DNA of 64,000 nucleotides. Source: DASYYE01 sp035946955 (GTDB lineage: Bacteria > Actinomycetota > Actinomycetes > Streptosporangiales > Streptosporangiaceae). Every line of letters begins with the position of its first letter. Position 1 is the stretch's first letter. The position numbers and the translations under genes were made by a program. This document shows, piece by piece, positions 44,847 through 53,747 of the stretch. The notes beneath the pieces were generated by a model that ran no database searches, was not told where the DNA came from, and saw only the letters and a list, made by a program, of their open reading frames with translations. The stretch lies in contig DASYYE010000562.1 of NCBI GenBank assembly GCA_035946955.1, positions 1 through 64,000 on the forward strand, in the 5' to 3' direction.

Positions 44847-45593
44847 GTGTTCTCGCCTAAAGGCCCGTCTGTGCGTGAACTGGCGGTGCAGGCGCTGTCG
44901 TCGGTCGAGGGCGGTTATGACCTGCTGGCCCCGAAGTTCGACCACACGCCGTTCCGCACTCCCGATCGGCTGCTTGACGCGACCGCTGGGGCGTTGCGGG
45001 CGTTCGGCCCGTTTGACCGGGGGCTGGACGTCTGCTGCGGCACCGGCGCGGGCATGCGGGTCCTCGAGTCCTTGTGCCGGGGGCCGGTCACGGGCGCTGA
45101 CTTCAGCGCTGGCATGCTCGCGCAGGCGCGCCGCGCGCACCCCGGTGCCGCCTGGGTACGGGCCGACGCGCGGGCCCTGCCCTTCGCCGGGGCCTTCGAC
45201 CTGGCGGTCAGCTTCGGGGCGCTCGGGCACTTCCTGCCCGCTGAACGGCCCGCACTGTTCGCCGGGGCGCACCGCGCGCTGCGGCCTGGCGGGGTCTTCG
45301 CCGTCCCGGTCGTTACGCCGCCGCCCACCACCTCAGGCCTGTACTGGGCACTGCTCGGGTTCGACCTGGCCATGCGCACCCGCAATGCCCTGTGGCGCCC
45401 CCCGTTCGTCATGTACTACCGCACCTGCCCGCCGCACGCACTGGCCAGCGACCTGACCGCAGCGGGGTTCACCGTGACGACCCTCCCCCTGACATCCCTC
45501 GGCCATCCCAAGGACGGCACACCCCGCTATCAACTCCTCCTCGCGCGAACAGCCAGCGCACCGCCGGTCACCGGTATGTGTCGAGGAGGGTGA
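44847..45593 (+). CDS. Class I SAM-dependent methyltransferase
   Basis: A 248-residue methyltransferase. The SAM-binding motif I is GLDVCCGTGAGM; motif II region is VTGADFSAGMLAQAR; later DLAVSFGALGHF and LRPGGVFAV follow. The GTG at 44847 is supported by the -10 box. The long C-terminal lid includes WALLGFDLAMR and YYRTCPPH. The substrate is unknown. Its 3' end overlaps the opposite-strand hydrolase gene by 26 bases. Confidence 0.9.
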   Translation: MFSPKGPSVRELAVQALSSVEGGYDLLAPKFDHTPFRTPDRLLDATAGALRAFGPFDRGLDVCCGTGAGMRVLESLCRGPVTGADFSAGMLAQARRAHPGAAWVRADARALPFAGAFDLAVSFGALGHFLPAERPALFAGAHRALRPGGVFAVPVVTPPPTTSGLYWALLGFDLAMRTRNALWRPPFVMYYRTCPPHALASDLTAAGFTVTTLPLTSLGHPKDGTPRYQLLLARTASAPPVTGMCRGG

Positions 45594-46320
45594 CCGACAG
45601 TTGCGGGCTTTCCACGTGGGCGTTGTGGCCGAGGCCGGGAAGGGTGACCGTTGCGGCGCCCAGGCGGGCCAACTGGTCATCTGAGTTCATCGGGTCGCGC
45701 TCGCCGCGGGCGAGGGTCACCGGGGCCTGCGATCCTGCGAGCAATTGCGCCATATCCGGCGCCCCGACCGCGAAGGCACCCGGATCCACGGCCAGCCGCC
45801 AGCGCCCGTCCTGCTCACGCAGTCCGGCGTCGACGGCGGGGTCATCGGCGGGCAGCAGGCCGGCCAGTCCGGATACGCGCAGGTAGCGGGCGGCAGCCTC
45901 GTCACGCGAAGCGAACCAGGCCGTCGGCCGCTGGGCCATGGCCCGGGCCCGGCCCAGGTCCTCGTCGGTCCAGACGACCTTGATCCCCAAGCCGATGACC
46001 GCTTGCACCGGCACTCCGAACCTGCCGCTGGCCAGCGCCAGGGCGACGACACCGCCTAGCGAGTGTCCCAGCACGACGGCACGAGCACCGGTCTGGACGG
46101 TACTGGCGACCGCGGCGGCAAGGCCGTCGAAGGTATACGCAGCCAGTGGCGGCGAGCCGCCATGACCGGGCAGGTCAGGTGCTAACCAGCGCCCAGGCCA
46201 CCGCCGGGCCAGCAACGGCCACCACCCAGCCCAGACTTCACCCGTCGCGCCAAGACCGTGCAACAGCAGCAGAAGTGGCTCCCCGCTGCCGCCCTCGTGG
46301 ACCCGCAAACCAGCCTCCAT
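45568..46320 (-). CDS. Alpha/beta hydrolase
   Basis: A 250-residue hydrolase with LLLHGLGATGEVW, LAPDLPGHGGS, VLGHSLGGVVALA (Ser nucleophile), LARGERDPMN (Asp) and LPGLGHNAHVE (His). The ATG at 46320 follows a possible leaderless -10 box CAGACT (46332-46327) six bases upstream. No signal peptide. Function unspecified; related proteins are esterases or haloperoxidase-like enzymes. Confidence 0.9.
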   Translation of the reverse strand: MEAGLRVHEGGSGEPLLLLLHGLGATGEVWAGWWPLLARRWPGRWLAPDLPGHGGSPPLAAYTFDGLAAAVASTVQTGARAVVLGHSLGGVVALALASGRFGVPVQAVIGLGIKVVWTDEDLGRARAMAQRPTAWFASRDEAAARYLRVSGLAGLLPADDPAVDAGLREQDGRWRLAVDPGAFAVGAPDMAQLLAGSQAPVTLARGERDPMNSDDQLARLGAATVTLPGLGHNAHVESPQLSVTLLDTYR

Positions 46321-46379
46321 GGCCGCAGTCTGCCACCGCGTCCCCCGGCCAGGCCCACCTACGTGCTTGGCTGAGGTGC

Positions 46380-47698
46380 ATGGCCACCGAAACTGAGGTC
46401 GTCTTTGATCCTTCGACCTACGTCGGCGGAGTGCCCTTCGAGGCGCTGGCCCGGTTGCGGGCGGAGAGCCCGGTCGCATGGGTGGCCGAGGTCCCTGTCC
46501 TGGGCTGGCCGGCGGGCCCAGGGTTCTGGCTGGTGCTGCGGCACGCGGATGTCGAATCGGTGCTGGCCAGGCCACAGCTGTTCTCATCGGCACGTGGGGC
46601 CACGCAGATCCGCGACCCGGCGACGCCGCAGGCGCTCGGCTACGTCCGGCAGATGATGCTCAACATGGACCCGCCGGACCACTCCCGCCTGCGGCGGCTG
46701 CTGGGCAGGTCGTTCACCCGGCGGGCGGTCTCCCGGCTTGAGCACCAGGTCCGCGGCCATGCGCGGGCCATCTGCGAGCGGGTGTTCACGGGCCCGCGGG
46801 GTGAGTGCGACTTCGCCAGGGATGTGGCCGCGGACCTGCCACTGCTCACACTGGCCGACGTGCTGGGCATGCCGCAGCAGGACCGCTGGCTGCTCTTCGA
46901 CTGGTCCAACCGGGTGATCGGCTACCAGGACCCTGACTACGCCTCCTCAGCCGAGTTCGACCCGGCCGCGGGCACGCCCATGGCCAGGCAGGCACTGGGA
47001 CTGCGACCGGTGCCGGGCAGTGATGGCAGAATGCCCGACCCGCGGACCCGGGAGGGCATGCCGGACCTCTACGCCTACGCCCACCTGCTGGCGGAGGAGA
47101 AACGGCGGCACCCCGGGGATGACGTGATGTCGATCCTGCTGGCACAGGTGGACGATGACGGCGGCCAGGTGTCGGTGGCTGAGTTCGAGAACATGTTCTG
47201 GCTGTTTGCGGTGGCCGGGAACGAGACGCTGCGCAACGGCCTGCCGGGCGCATGCATCGCCCTGCTCGAGCACACGGCTGCACAAGACGGCCTGCGTGCC
47301 GACCCGGCACTGATGCCGACGGCGGTCGAGGAGATGCTGCGCTGGTGGACGCCGGTCATGACCTTCCGCCGCACAGCGACCTCGAGTGCCAGCTCAGCGG
47401 GCAGCGCATCAGCGAAGGGGACAAGGTAGTCGTCTCATTCACCTCCGCGAACCGCGACGAGGCCGCTTTCGCCGAGCCCGACCGCTTCGACATCGGCCGC
47501 CACCCCAACCCCCACCTGGTATTCGGTCATGGCCCGCACTTCTGCCTGGGCGCCCACCTCGCCCGCACCCAGATGCGCGCGCTATTCGAGGAGGTGCTGG
47601 CCCGCACGTCGGCCCTCAGATACGCGGGCCAGCCCTCTTACCTGCGATCGAACTTCCAGCGCGGCGTCAAGCGGCTGCCAGTCACCTGGACCGCATAG
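46380..47698 (+). pseudogene. Cytochrome P450, frameshifted
   Basis: The N-terminal frame (46380-47429) covers the start MATETEVVFDPSTYVGG, the C-helix phrase NMDPPDHSRLRRLLGRSFT, I-helix AVAGNETLRN and the K-helix EMLRWW. Near 47370-47380 one base is missing; the second frame then reads LSGQRISEGDKVVV and the haem-binding FGHGPHFCLGAHLAR with the axial Cys, ending with a normal stop. Repaired, the protein would be about 439 residues, normal for a bacterial P450. As written, the product lacks the haem ligand. No ferredoxin gene is adjacent. It is either a fresh pseudogene or a sequence error. Confidence 0.9.
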
Positions 47699-47722
47699 AC
47701 CCGGTTCCCGGCGGCTGGGTGC

Positions 47723-47960
47723 CTAGGCTGGGGCGAGCTCACGGAAGAGCTGATTCATGTCCTGATGGTTCAGGTAGAAGAGCTGCTTGCGGCGCGGCAG
47801 GGCCGCCATCAGTTCTTGCGGCGAAACGGCGGCCGCTGAGCTGGCGTCGAGGCTCATGAACACGGCACAGAAAAAGCTCGTCAGCTCGTCACTCTCGATG
47901 TTCTCGGCGGCGCGTTCGTAGCGCTGGAAAAAGCATGGACGTCGGGACGGACATGGTCAT
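47723..47960 (-). pseudogene. SnoaL/NTF2-like small protein, frameshifted in a T5 run
   Basis: The minus strand has a strong ribosome site (GGAAGGAG) and ATG at 47960 reading MTMSVPTSML. After a run of five T (47928-47932) another frame reads FQRYERAAENIESDELTSFF, then SLDASSAAAVSPQELMAAL and FRELAPA before a stop. Removing one T joins them into a 78-residue protein that looks like the first half of an NTF2/SnoaL-like fold. It follows the MarR gene by 20 bases on the same strand, so it is the natural partner of that regulator. It could be an error in a homopolymer. Confidence 0.55.
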
Positions 47961-47980
47961 CTTCAGCTCCTTCCGAAGGG

Positions 47981-48424
47981 TCAGAGTTTCTGGGCCAGGC
48001 GGTTGAGCAGCGGGATCGCGGACTCGAGCTGGCGCCGCTCGGCGGGCGTGTACTCATCGGCCAGCGCCCGCACCATGGCGTCCACGACCACGTGTTCCCG
48101 GCTCATCAGCAGTTCACGGCCCTCGTCAGTAATTGCGACAGTCACGCGGCGGCGGTCGGCCTGGCCGCCCGTTCTCTCCACCAGTGCCCTGCGCTCCAGC
48201 TCCCGGACCACGCCGGCGATCGCCTGTGAGGTGACGCCCTCCCCCGCCGCGAGCGTGCCCGGGGAGGTGGCACCCTCGCGTTCGAGGTGCACGAGGATGC
48301 CCAGCTCGATGAAGCTGCCTGCGCTCCCGGGCTCGGTTGCGTACAGCTGCCGCAGCCGGCGTGCTACGCGGCCGACCGCGACCCTCAAGTCCTGCGCGGC
48401 TACAACGTCCGGGCCATCAGCCAT
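47981..48424 (-). CDS. MarR-family transcriptional regulator
   Basis: A 147-residue MarR regulator. The DNA-binding part reads LAAGEGVTSQAIAGVVRELE and wing RRALVERTGGQADRRRVTVAITDEGRELL. The ATG at 48424 has no ribosome site; TAGCTT six bases upstream on the minus strand is a leaderless -10 box. Repeats overlapping that box (48429-48451) are a likely own operator. It forms an operon with the SnoaL-like gene downstream. Confidence 0.92.
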   Translation of the reverse strand: MADGPDVVAAQDLRVAVGRVARRLRQLYATEPGSAGSFIELGILVHLEREGATSPGTLAAGEGVTSQAIAGVVRELERRALVERTGGQADRRRVTVAITDEGRELLMSREHVVVDAMVRALADEYTPAERRQLESAIPLLNRLAQKL

Positions 48425-48428
48425 ATAT

Positions 48429-48451
48429 GTAAGCTAGTTTACGTAAGCTAG
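48429..48451. promoter_or_regulatory. MarR operator overlapping its own -10 box
   Basis: GTAAGCTAG occurs twice (48429-48437 and 48443-48451). The stretch CTAGTTTACGTAAGCTAG (48434-48451) is also an 18-base near-palindrome. It covers the -10 box TAGCTT of the MarR gene, which fits autorepression. Confidence 0.65.
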
Positions 48452-48543
48452 GTGAGCAACCCCTGAGGGAGGGGCCGTGCCGCCTCGGTCCTTCGCCCGG
48501 AGTATCTCCGCATTTCCGGAAGCAGACCGTCCGGAAACAGCAC

Positions 48544-48549
48544 TATCTT
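48544..48549 (+). promoter_or_regulatory. -10 box of a leaderless gene
   Basis: TATCTT ends seven bases before the ATG at 48557. Confidence 0.5.
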
Positions 48550-48556
48550 GCGGTCC

Positions 48557-49393
48557 ATGACAGCGACCAACGATCCCGCCAACCCCGCACCTGCCTCTCC
48601 CGATGGACCGACGGAGGCACAGTTCGGACCGCACCGGTTCTACGCCGGCGAGGGCGGCGGCAGTGAGCAGTTCCGGGGTGCCCGGTTCGACGTCGCGGAC
48701 CTGCGCGGCGCCCGGTTCACCGACTGTGACCTGACGGGCGTCACGATCAGAGACGGCTGGCTGGTCAACGTCAGCATCTCTGGCTACGTCAGCAATCTCA
48801 CGGTCAATGGTGTCGACGTGACCAGTTTCGTCAGCGCCGAACTGGACCGCCGGCACCCGGAGCGGGTGCAGTTTCGCGAAGGCCAGACGGCCGATGACGT
48901 CCGCGCCATATGGGACACTATCGAGCGGCTGTGGGCGCAGGCAGCCGAGCGGGCCGGGCGGCTGCCCGCGGCAGCGCTGGACCGGCAGGTCAATGAGGAG
49001 TGGTCATTCGCGCAGACGCTGCGCCATCTCGTCTTCATCACCGACGCCTGGGCCAGCCGGACGGTGCTGGATGAGGAAATGCCCTACCATCTGCTCGGCC
49101 TGCCGCAGAGCTGGTATCCGGCGGCAGACGCGGCCGCGCTTGGCATCGACCTGACTGCGCAACCCGGCTACGACGAGGTCCTGGCCGCCCGCGCCGACCG
49201 GATGGCCGTGATGCGGCGCATCGTGGCAGGCCTGACCGACGACAGCCTGGGAAGGCTCTGCCAGCGCTCGCCTGCTCCCGGTTACCCGCACGAGGAGCGC
49301 ACCGTGATCGACTGCATCGCCGTGGTGATGGACGAGGAGATCGAGCACTACCGGTTCGCGGTCCGCGACCTGGCCGTGCTGGAGGCCAGCTAG
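48557..49393 (+). CDS. Pentapeptide-repeat / DinB-fold protein
   Basis: A 278-residue fusion. Residues about 35-85 hold pentapeptide-like units (RGARFDVADLRGARFTDCDLTGVTIRDG; written in two parts RGARFDVADLRGARFTDCDL and TGVTIRDG). Residues 110-275 are a DinB/YfiT-like four-helix bundle with WSFAQTLRHLVFITDAW and the late ERTVIDCIAVVMDEEIEH, whose His residues could bind a metal. The ATG at 48557 has a -10 box directly upstream. DinB-like proteins include mycothiol- or bacillithiol-dependent S-transferases, which would suit this organism, but activity is not shown. Confidence 0.82.
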   Translation: MTATNDPANPAPASPDGPTEAQFGPHRFYAGEGGGSEQFRGARFDVADLRGARFTDCDLTGVTIRDGWLVNVSISGYVSNLTVNGVDVTSFVSAELDRRHPERVQFREGQTADDVRAIWDTIERLWAQAAERAGRLPAAALDRQVNEEWSFAQTLRHLVFITDAWASRTVLDEEMPYHLLGLPQSWYPAADAAALGIDLTAQPGYDEVLAARADRMAVMRRIVAGLTDDSLGRLCQRSPAPGYPHEERTVIDCIAVVMDEEIEHYRFAVRDLAVLEAS

Positions 49394-49452
49394 TGCCGGA
49401 TCACTCATCGAGATCAAGTCGCGGCAGTAGTAGCTGTCACCAGCATCTGTCC

Positions 49453-49964
49453 TTAATCCGCGCTGGCGAGGAGCGCGGCGACCGCTGCCTCCGCTTCGGA
49501 CGCAGCCGGCAGTACGGCGGGGCACGGGGGGATCGTGGGCAGCTTCCCGTCGGACTGATAGCGGCTGATCGACCTGGGGTCGATGTAGGAGTTTCGCGCG
49601 ACGGCCGGTGTGTCTCCGAGCCAGTCCGCCACGCCGCGGACCCCGGCGGCAACGACTTTCCCGCGGCCGCGCTCGGTCGCCGATGGCTCCGCGGCCGCGA
49701 GCAGCAACGCCATCAGCACCGTGGCATTCCAGGTGCGGAACTCCTTGGCAGTGAAGTGGCCACCAGCGTGGCTGGCGATGTAGCTGCTCACCTCATGGGA
49801 GCGAAGCGGCTGCCAGGCACCGCCGGCCCAGTAGCAGAAAAGAGGCTGGTGACTTCCATGCCCGCGGGATCGTAATAGCAGAAGCCCGTCCCGGCCCGGA
49901 CCCGGGTGATCCCAGGGCCGTGTGGGTCACTGCGGAGCAATCCTGGGACCGCAGCCGCCTCCAT
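49453..49964 (-). pseudogene. DNA topoisomerase IB, internally deleted
   Basis: The ATG at 49964, with GGAGAG upstream, opens MEAAAVPGLLRSDPHGPGIT and continues GTGFCYYDPAG, the N-terminal domain of bacterial topoisomerase IB. That frame soon closes. From about 49791 another frame reads SSYIASHAGGHFTAKEFRTW, NATVLMALLLAA, and ARNSYIDPRSISRY, the C-terminal catalytic end including the SYIDP tyrosine. About two thirds of a normal 340-residue enzyme, including the catalytic Arg-Lys-Arg core, is missing between the two. It is a dead gene left by an internal deletion. Confidence 0.75.
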
Positions 49965-50048
49965 GCTCTCCGAAAGCACGTCACCGAGGCTACCCACAGC
50001 GACCGCCATGACGATGGAGGTGACCGTGCCAGTGACCGGGCGCGCATA

Positions 50049-50054
50049 TAGCGT
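50049..50054 (+). promoter_or_regulatory. -10 box of a leaderless gene
   Basis: TAGCGT ends six bases before the ATG at 50061. Confidence 0.45.
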
Positions 50055-50060
50055 TGCGGC

Positions 50061-50432
50061 ATGGACTGGAAGATTGAGCTCGTGGCGATCCCGGTGACCG
50101 ATGTGGACCGGGCCAAGGCGTTCTACGTGGACCAGGTGGGCTTCCACGCCGACCACGACCACCAGGTGACCGAGACGCTGCGGTTCGTGCAGCTCACCCC
50201 ACCGGGGTCGGCGTGCTCGGTCGTCCTGGGCACCGGGGTCACGGAGATGGCGCCCGGCTCGCAGAAGGGCGTGCAGGTGGTCGTCGCCGACGCCGCGGCC
50301 GCCCGGGAGCAGCTCATCGCCAACGGGGTGGATGCCAGCGAGGTGGACGTCCAGCCCTGGGGGTCATTCGTCTATTTCAGCGACCCCGACGGCAACACCT
50401 GGGCGCTGCAGCAGATGCCCCAATGGGGATAG
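50061..50432 (+). CDS. VOC-family protein
   Basis: A 123-residue VOC protein: MDWKIELVAIPVTDVDRAKA, FYVDQVGF, a central KGVQVVVADAAAAREQL and the end YFSDPDGNTWALQQMP. The motif order is that of actinobacterial glyoxalase-like proteins. It starts directly behind a -10 box and overlaps no other gene. The function is unknown. Confidence 0.9.
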   Translation: MDWKIELVAIPVTDVDRAKAFYVDQVGFHADHDHQVTETLRFVQLTPPGSACSVVLGTGVTEMAPGSQKGVQVVVADAAAAREQLIANGVDASEVDVQPWGSFVYFSDPDGNTWALQQMPQWG

Positions 50433-50844
50433 CACCAGCCGACCCGCACGGTATGCAGGACTAGCGCGGTCGCGCGGAAGCCCGCCACCTCACCCATCTC
50501 CGCTGTTTCGAGCGGCCGCAAGCTTGACCGGCCGGCGAGGAAGCTGCCGAACCCCGATCTCCCACGGCAAACTCAGCACCACTGCCCGCGAGCATCAGTA
50601 GGATCCCCTACGGGCACCAGCTCGGGCCCGGCGCAAGATCCCGTTGATCGCGGGACGGCGATCGGCCCACCGGCCGCCAGCCCGGCTTATACGGCAGCAG
50701 CAATACCAGCCGCGCCCACTGCTCATCGGTCAGATCATGCAGGTCAGTCTGGGCATAGTGATCTACACAGGTCAGATCTGAACATTCGGGAAATATACCC
50801 TAATTCACCACTCAAAGGGAAAGTCGGGAGGCTAAGGTAGCGCA
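50433..50844. other. Intergenic region with transposase remnant and promoter
   Basis: The part at 50595-50765 is a degraded transposase (listed separately). The last 60 bases are A+T rich and hold the ribosome site GGGAGG of the sulfurylase gene, probably with its promoter (GGGAAATATACCC near 50790-50803). Confidence 0.4.
50595..50765 (-). mobile_element. IS5-type transposase N-terminal remnant
   Basis: The minus strand reads LHDLTDEQWARLVLLLPYKP, then in another frame GRWADRRPAINGILRRARAG before a stop. LTDEQW and the RxxINGIL phrase are the start of IS5/IS1182-like transposases. Only about 55 codons remain, with a frameshift, and no terminal inverted repeats were found. Confidence 0.65.
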
Positions 50845-52575
50845 ATGGCTGATCATCTTGTTCCACCGTACGGTGGTGTCCTGGCCGACGTCATGGTGGA
50901 TGACGAGCGCGCCTCCGAACTGCGCAAGGCGTCCACCTACTGGCCGTCGTGGGATCTCACGCCGCGCCATCTGTGCGACCTCGAGCTCTTGTTGTCCGGT
51001 GCGTTCTCGCCCTTGCGCGGGTTCCTTGGTAGCGCCGACATGGCGTCGGTCTGTGCTGATATGCGGCTGTCCGACGGCACACTCTGGCCCATACCAGTCA
51101 CCCTTGACGTCCCGGACGAGCTGGCCAGCCAGGTCGGTCCGGGCTCCTCGGTCGCCCTGCGCGACCCCGAGGGCGTGATGCTCGCGGCCCTGCACGTCGA
51201 CGAGGTCTACCAGCCCGACCGGCAGGCGGAGGCCCAGGCGGTCTTCGGGACGACCGACCTCAAGCACCCGGGCGTCGCCCACCTGCTCGAGCGGACGCAC
51301 CCCAATTACCTTGCAGGCACCCTCGAGGGCATCCAACTGCCCGCCCACCACGACTACCCGACACTGCGCCACACGCCGGCACAGTTGCGGGCCGAGTTCC
51401 ACCGCTGGGGCTGGCGCAAGGTGGTCGCCTTCCAGACCCGCAACCCGATGCACCGCGCCCACCACGAGCTCACCTTGCGGGCGGCCAAGGAAGTGGAGGC
51501 CAACCTCCTCATCCACCCCGTCGTAGGCATGACCAAGCCAGGTGACGTCGACCACTACACGCGGGTCCGCTGCTACCAGGCGGTCATGGGCGGCTACCCC
51601 CACAACACGGCGATGCTGTCGCTGCTGCCCCTCGCCATGCGGATGGGAGGACCCCGAGAGGCCCTCCTGCACGCCATCATCCGGCGCAACCACGGGGTCA
51701 CCCACCTCATCGTGGGACGCGACCACGCCGGGCCCGGCGCCGATTCCCAGGGCCAGCCGTTCTACGGCCCCTACGACGCCCAGGACCTCGTCCGCGAGCA
51801 CGAAGACGAGCTCGGGGTGACGGTGGTCCCGTTCCGCCAGATGGTCTACGTCGAGCACCTGGACAGTTACTTCCCCGAGGATGAGGTCCCCGAGGGGGCC
51901 CGGACGCTGTCGATCTCAGGCACCGAGCAGCGCCGCCGGCTCAATGAGGGACGCGACCTGCCCGATTGGTTCACGCCACCGGCGGTGGCCACCGAACTGC
52001 GGCGCAGCTACCCGCCCCGCGCCCGCCAGGGATTCACCGTGTTCTTCACGGGCCTGTCGGGATCGGGGAAGTCGACCATCGCCAACGTGCTGCTGGTGAA
52101 GCTGCTGGAGATGGGCGGACGGCCGGTGACCCTGCTCGACGGTGACGTCGTCCGCAAGCACCTTTCCTCTGAGCTCGGCTTCTCCAAGGAGCACCGCGAC
52201 ATCAACATCCGCCGCATCGGCTTCGTGGCTTCCGAGATCACCAAGAACGGCGGCATCGCCATCTGCGCGCCGATCGCCCCCTACGACGCCACCCGCAAGG
52301 ACGTGCGGGCCATGATCGAGCCCGGCGGCGGCTTCCTCCTCATCCACGTGGCGACCTCCCTCGAGGTGTGCGAGGGACGGGACCGCAAGGGCCTCTACGC
52401 CAAGGCCCGCGCTGGGCAGCTCAAGGAGTTCACGGGCATCTCCGACCCCTACGAGGTGCCCGAAGACGCCGACGTCATCATCGACACGACCGAACTCACG
52501 CCCGAAGAGGCCGCCCAGCAGATCATCCTGCACCTGGAGTCGGAGGGCTACGTCGGAGCCGAGGGCTCGAACTGA
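50845..52575 (+). CDS. Bifunctional sulfate adenylyltransferase / adenylylsulfate kinase
   Basis: A 576-residue enzyme making APS and then PAPS from sulfate and ATP in the cytosol. The N-terminal ATP sulfurylase (to about residue 390) has its signature QTRNPMHRAHHEL and GRDHAGPG. The C-terminal APS kinase (about 395-570) has Walker A GLSGSGKST, LDGDVVRKHL, and ICAPIAPYDATRK. The ATG follows GGGAGGCTAAGG. This single-chain form differs from the CysDN system of many actinomycetes. A SulP permease gene is about 7 kb away, not in one operon. Two hairpins follow at 52586 and 52626. Confidence 0.95.
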   Translation: MADHLVPPYGGVLADVMVDDERASELRKASTYWPSWDLTPRHLCDLELLLSGAFSPLRGFLGSADMASVCADMRLSDGTLWPIPVTLDVPDELASQVGPGSSVALRDPEGVMLAALHVDEVYQPDRQAEAQAVFGTTDLKHPGVAHLLERTHPNYLAGTLEGIQLPAHHDYPTLRHTPAQLRAEFHRWGWRKVVAFQTRNPMHRAHHELTLRAAKEVEANLLIHPVVGMTKPGDVDHYTRVRCYQAVMGGYPHNTAMLSLLPLAMRMGGPREALLHAIIRRNHGVTHLIVGRDHAGPGADSQGQPFYGPYDAQDLVREHEDELGVTVVPFRQMVYVEHLDSYFPEDEVPEGARTLSISGTEQRRRLNEGRDLPDWFTPPAVATELRRSYPPRARQGFTVFFTGLSGSGKSTIANVLLVKLLEMGGRPVTLLDGDVVRKHLSSELGFSKEHRDINIRRIGFVASEITKNGGIAICAPIAPYDATRKDVRAMIEPGGGFLLIHVATSLEVCEGRDRKGLYAKARAGQLKEFTGISDPYEVPEDADVIIDTTELTPEEAAQQIILHLESEGYVGAEGSN

Positions 52576-52585
52576 CCCGAGGCAG

Positions 52586-52606
52586 CCGGCCGCCAGTGGC
52601 GGCCGG
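52586..52606. terminator. Hairpin after the sulfurylase gene
   Basis: Arms CCGGCCGCC and GGCGGCCGG flank three bases, 11 bases after the stop codon. It is the first of two stacked hairpins. Confidence 0.65.
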
Positions 52607-52625
52607 ATAGCAGGAACTGGACGAG

Positions 52626-52665
52626 GTTCGCGGTGTGGGAGGTGGTGCACTCCCACACCGCGAAC
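52626..52665. terminator. Second, longer hairpin
   Basis: Perfect 16-base arms (GTTCGCGGTGTGGGAG and its complement) flank 8 bases. It follows the first hairpin by 19 bases and ends about 125 bases before the ABC transporter gene. It is either a back-up terminator or a leader structure for that gene. Confidence 0.6.
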
Positions 52666-52790
52666 TCATGTGTGGCCCGGCGGATGGCCCTGTGGCGTGA
52701 AACCGCGGTGAAACCGCGCTGAATCCCGCTGCGTGCACCATTCGAGGTGATCGTGGCCGTCCAGGCCACGGTGACCGCGAAAGGACGAGC

Positions 52791-53747
52791 ATGACCAGCG
52801 CAATCACGGCCACCGGGCTGCGCAAGTCATTCGGCGGCAAGACGGTCCTCGACGGCATCGACCTGGAGGTCAGTGCGGGAACAACGTTCTCGCTGCTGGG
52901 CCCCAACGGCGCTGGCAAGACCACCACCGTGCAGATCATGTCCACGCTGGTCCGCGCCGACGGCGGCGAGGTGCGCGTCGCGGGCCATGACGTGACCCGC
53001 AACCCGGCGGCGGTACGGGCCACGATCGGGGTCACTGGCCAGTTCTCCGCGGTCGACAACCTGCTCACCGGCGAGGAGAACCTGCTACTGATGGCGGACC
53101 TGCACCACCTGGGCCGGGCGGAAGGGCGGCGGCGCACCGGCGCGCTGCTCGACAAGTTCGACCTGGCCGACGCGGCCCGCAAGACGGCGGCGACCTACTC
53201 CGGCGGCATGCGGCGGCGGCTCGATCTGGCGATGACCCTGGTCGGCGACCCCCGCATCATCTTCCTTGACGAGCCGACCACCGGGCTCGACCCGCGCAGC
53301 CGCCGCATGATGTGGCAGACCATCCGCGGGCTCGTGGCCGGCGGCGTCACGATCTTCCTGACCACGCAGCAGCTGGACGAGGCGGACGAGCTGGCCGACC
53401 AGGTCGCCGTTCTCGACCACGGCAAAGTGGTCGCCGCCGGGAGCCCCGACGAGCTGAAGCGCAGCATTCCCGGGGCCCATGTCCGGCTGCGCTTCACCGA
53501 CGTCACGGGGCTCGACGCGGCGGCACTGGCCCTCGGCGGCGCGTTCCGGCACGACGACACGCTGACGCTGGAGGTTCCCAGCGACGGCGGCGCGATCGCG
53601 GTGCGAGAACTGCTGTACCGGCTTGGCGACACGGCGGCCGGGGTCGACGAGGTGTCCGTGCACATGCCCGATCTCGATGACGTCTTCTTCGCCCTCACCG
53701 GCCACCCGACGGCAGAAACGACGCCAGATTTGGAGAACGTCCGATGA
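52791..53747 (+). CDS. ABC transporter ATP-binding protein (DrrA-type)
   Basis: A 318-residue ATPase of the daunorubicin-resistance DrrA family. Walker A is GPNGAGKTTT (about 37-46), signature YSGGMRRRLD, Walker B RIIFLDEPTTGLDP, then the switch His in TTQQLDEAD (His replaced by Gln, as in DrrA). The C-terminal domain of about 80 residues is also DrrA-like. The ATG of the permease overlaps its stop as ATGA. It energises drug or lipid export across the membrane. Confidence 0.93.
   Translation: MTSAITATGLRKSFGGKTVLDGIDLEVSAGTTFSLLGPNGAGKTTTVQIMSTLVRADGGEVRVAGHDVTRNPAAVRATIGVTGQFSAVDNLLTGEENLLLMADLHHLGRAEGRRRTGALLDKFDLADAARKTAATYSGGMRRRLDLAMTLVGDPRIIFLDEPTTGLDPRSRRMMWQTIRGLVAGGVTIFLTTQQLDEADELADQVAVLDHGKVVAAGSPDELKRSIPGAHVRLRFTDVTGLDAAALALGGAFRHDDTLTLEVPSDGGAIAVRELLYRLGDTAAGVDEVSVHMPDLDDVFFALTGHPTAETTPDLENVR

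Noticed and set aside
47252..47698. A separate short P450 gene starting at 47252
   Set aside because: It begins in the middle of the P450 K-helix region in another frame; the combined frames give one normal-length P450, so a single broken gene is more likely.
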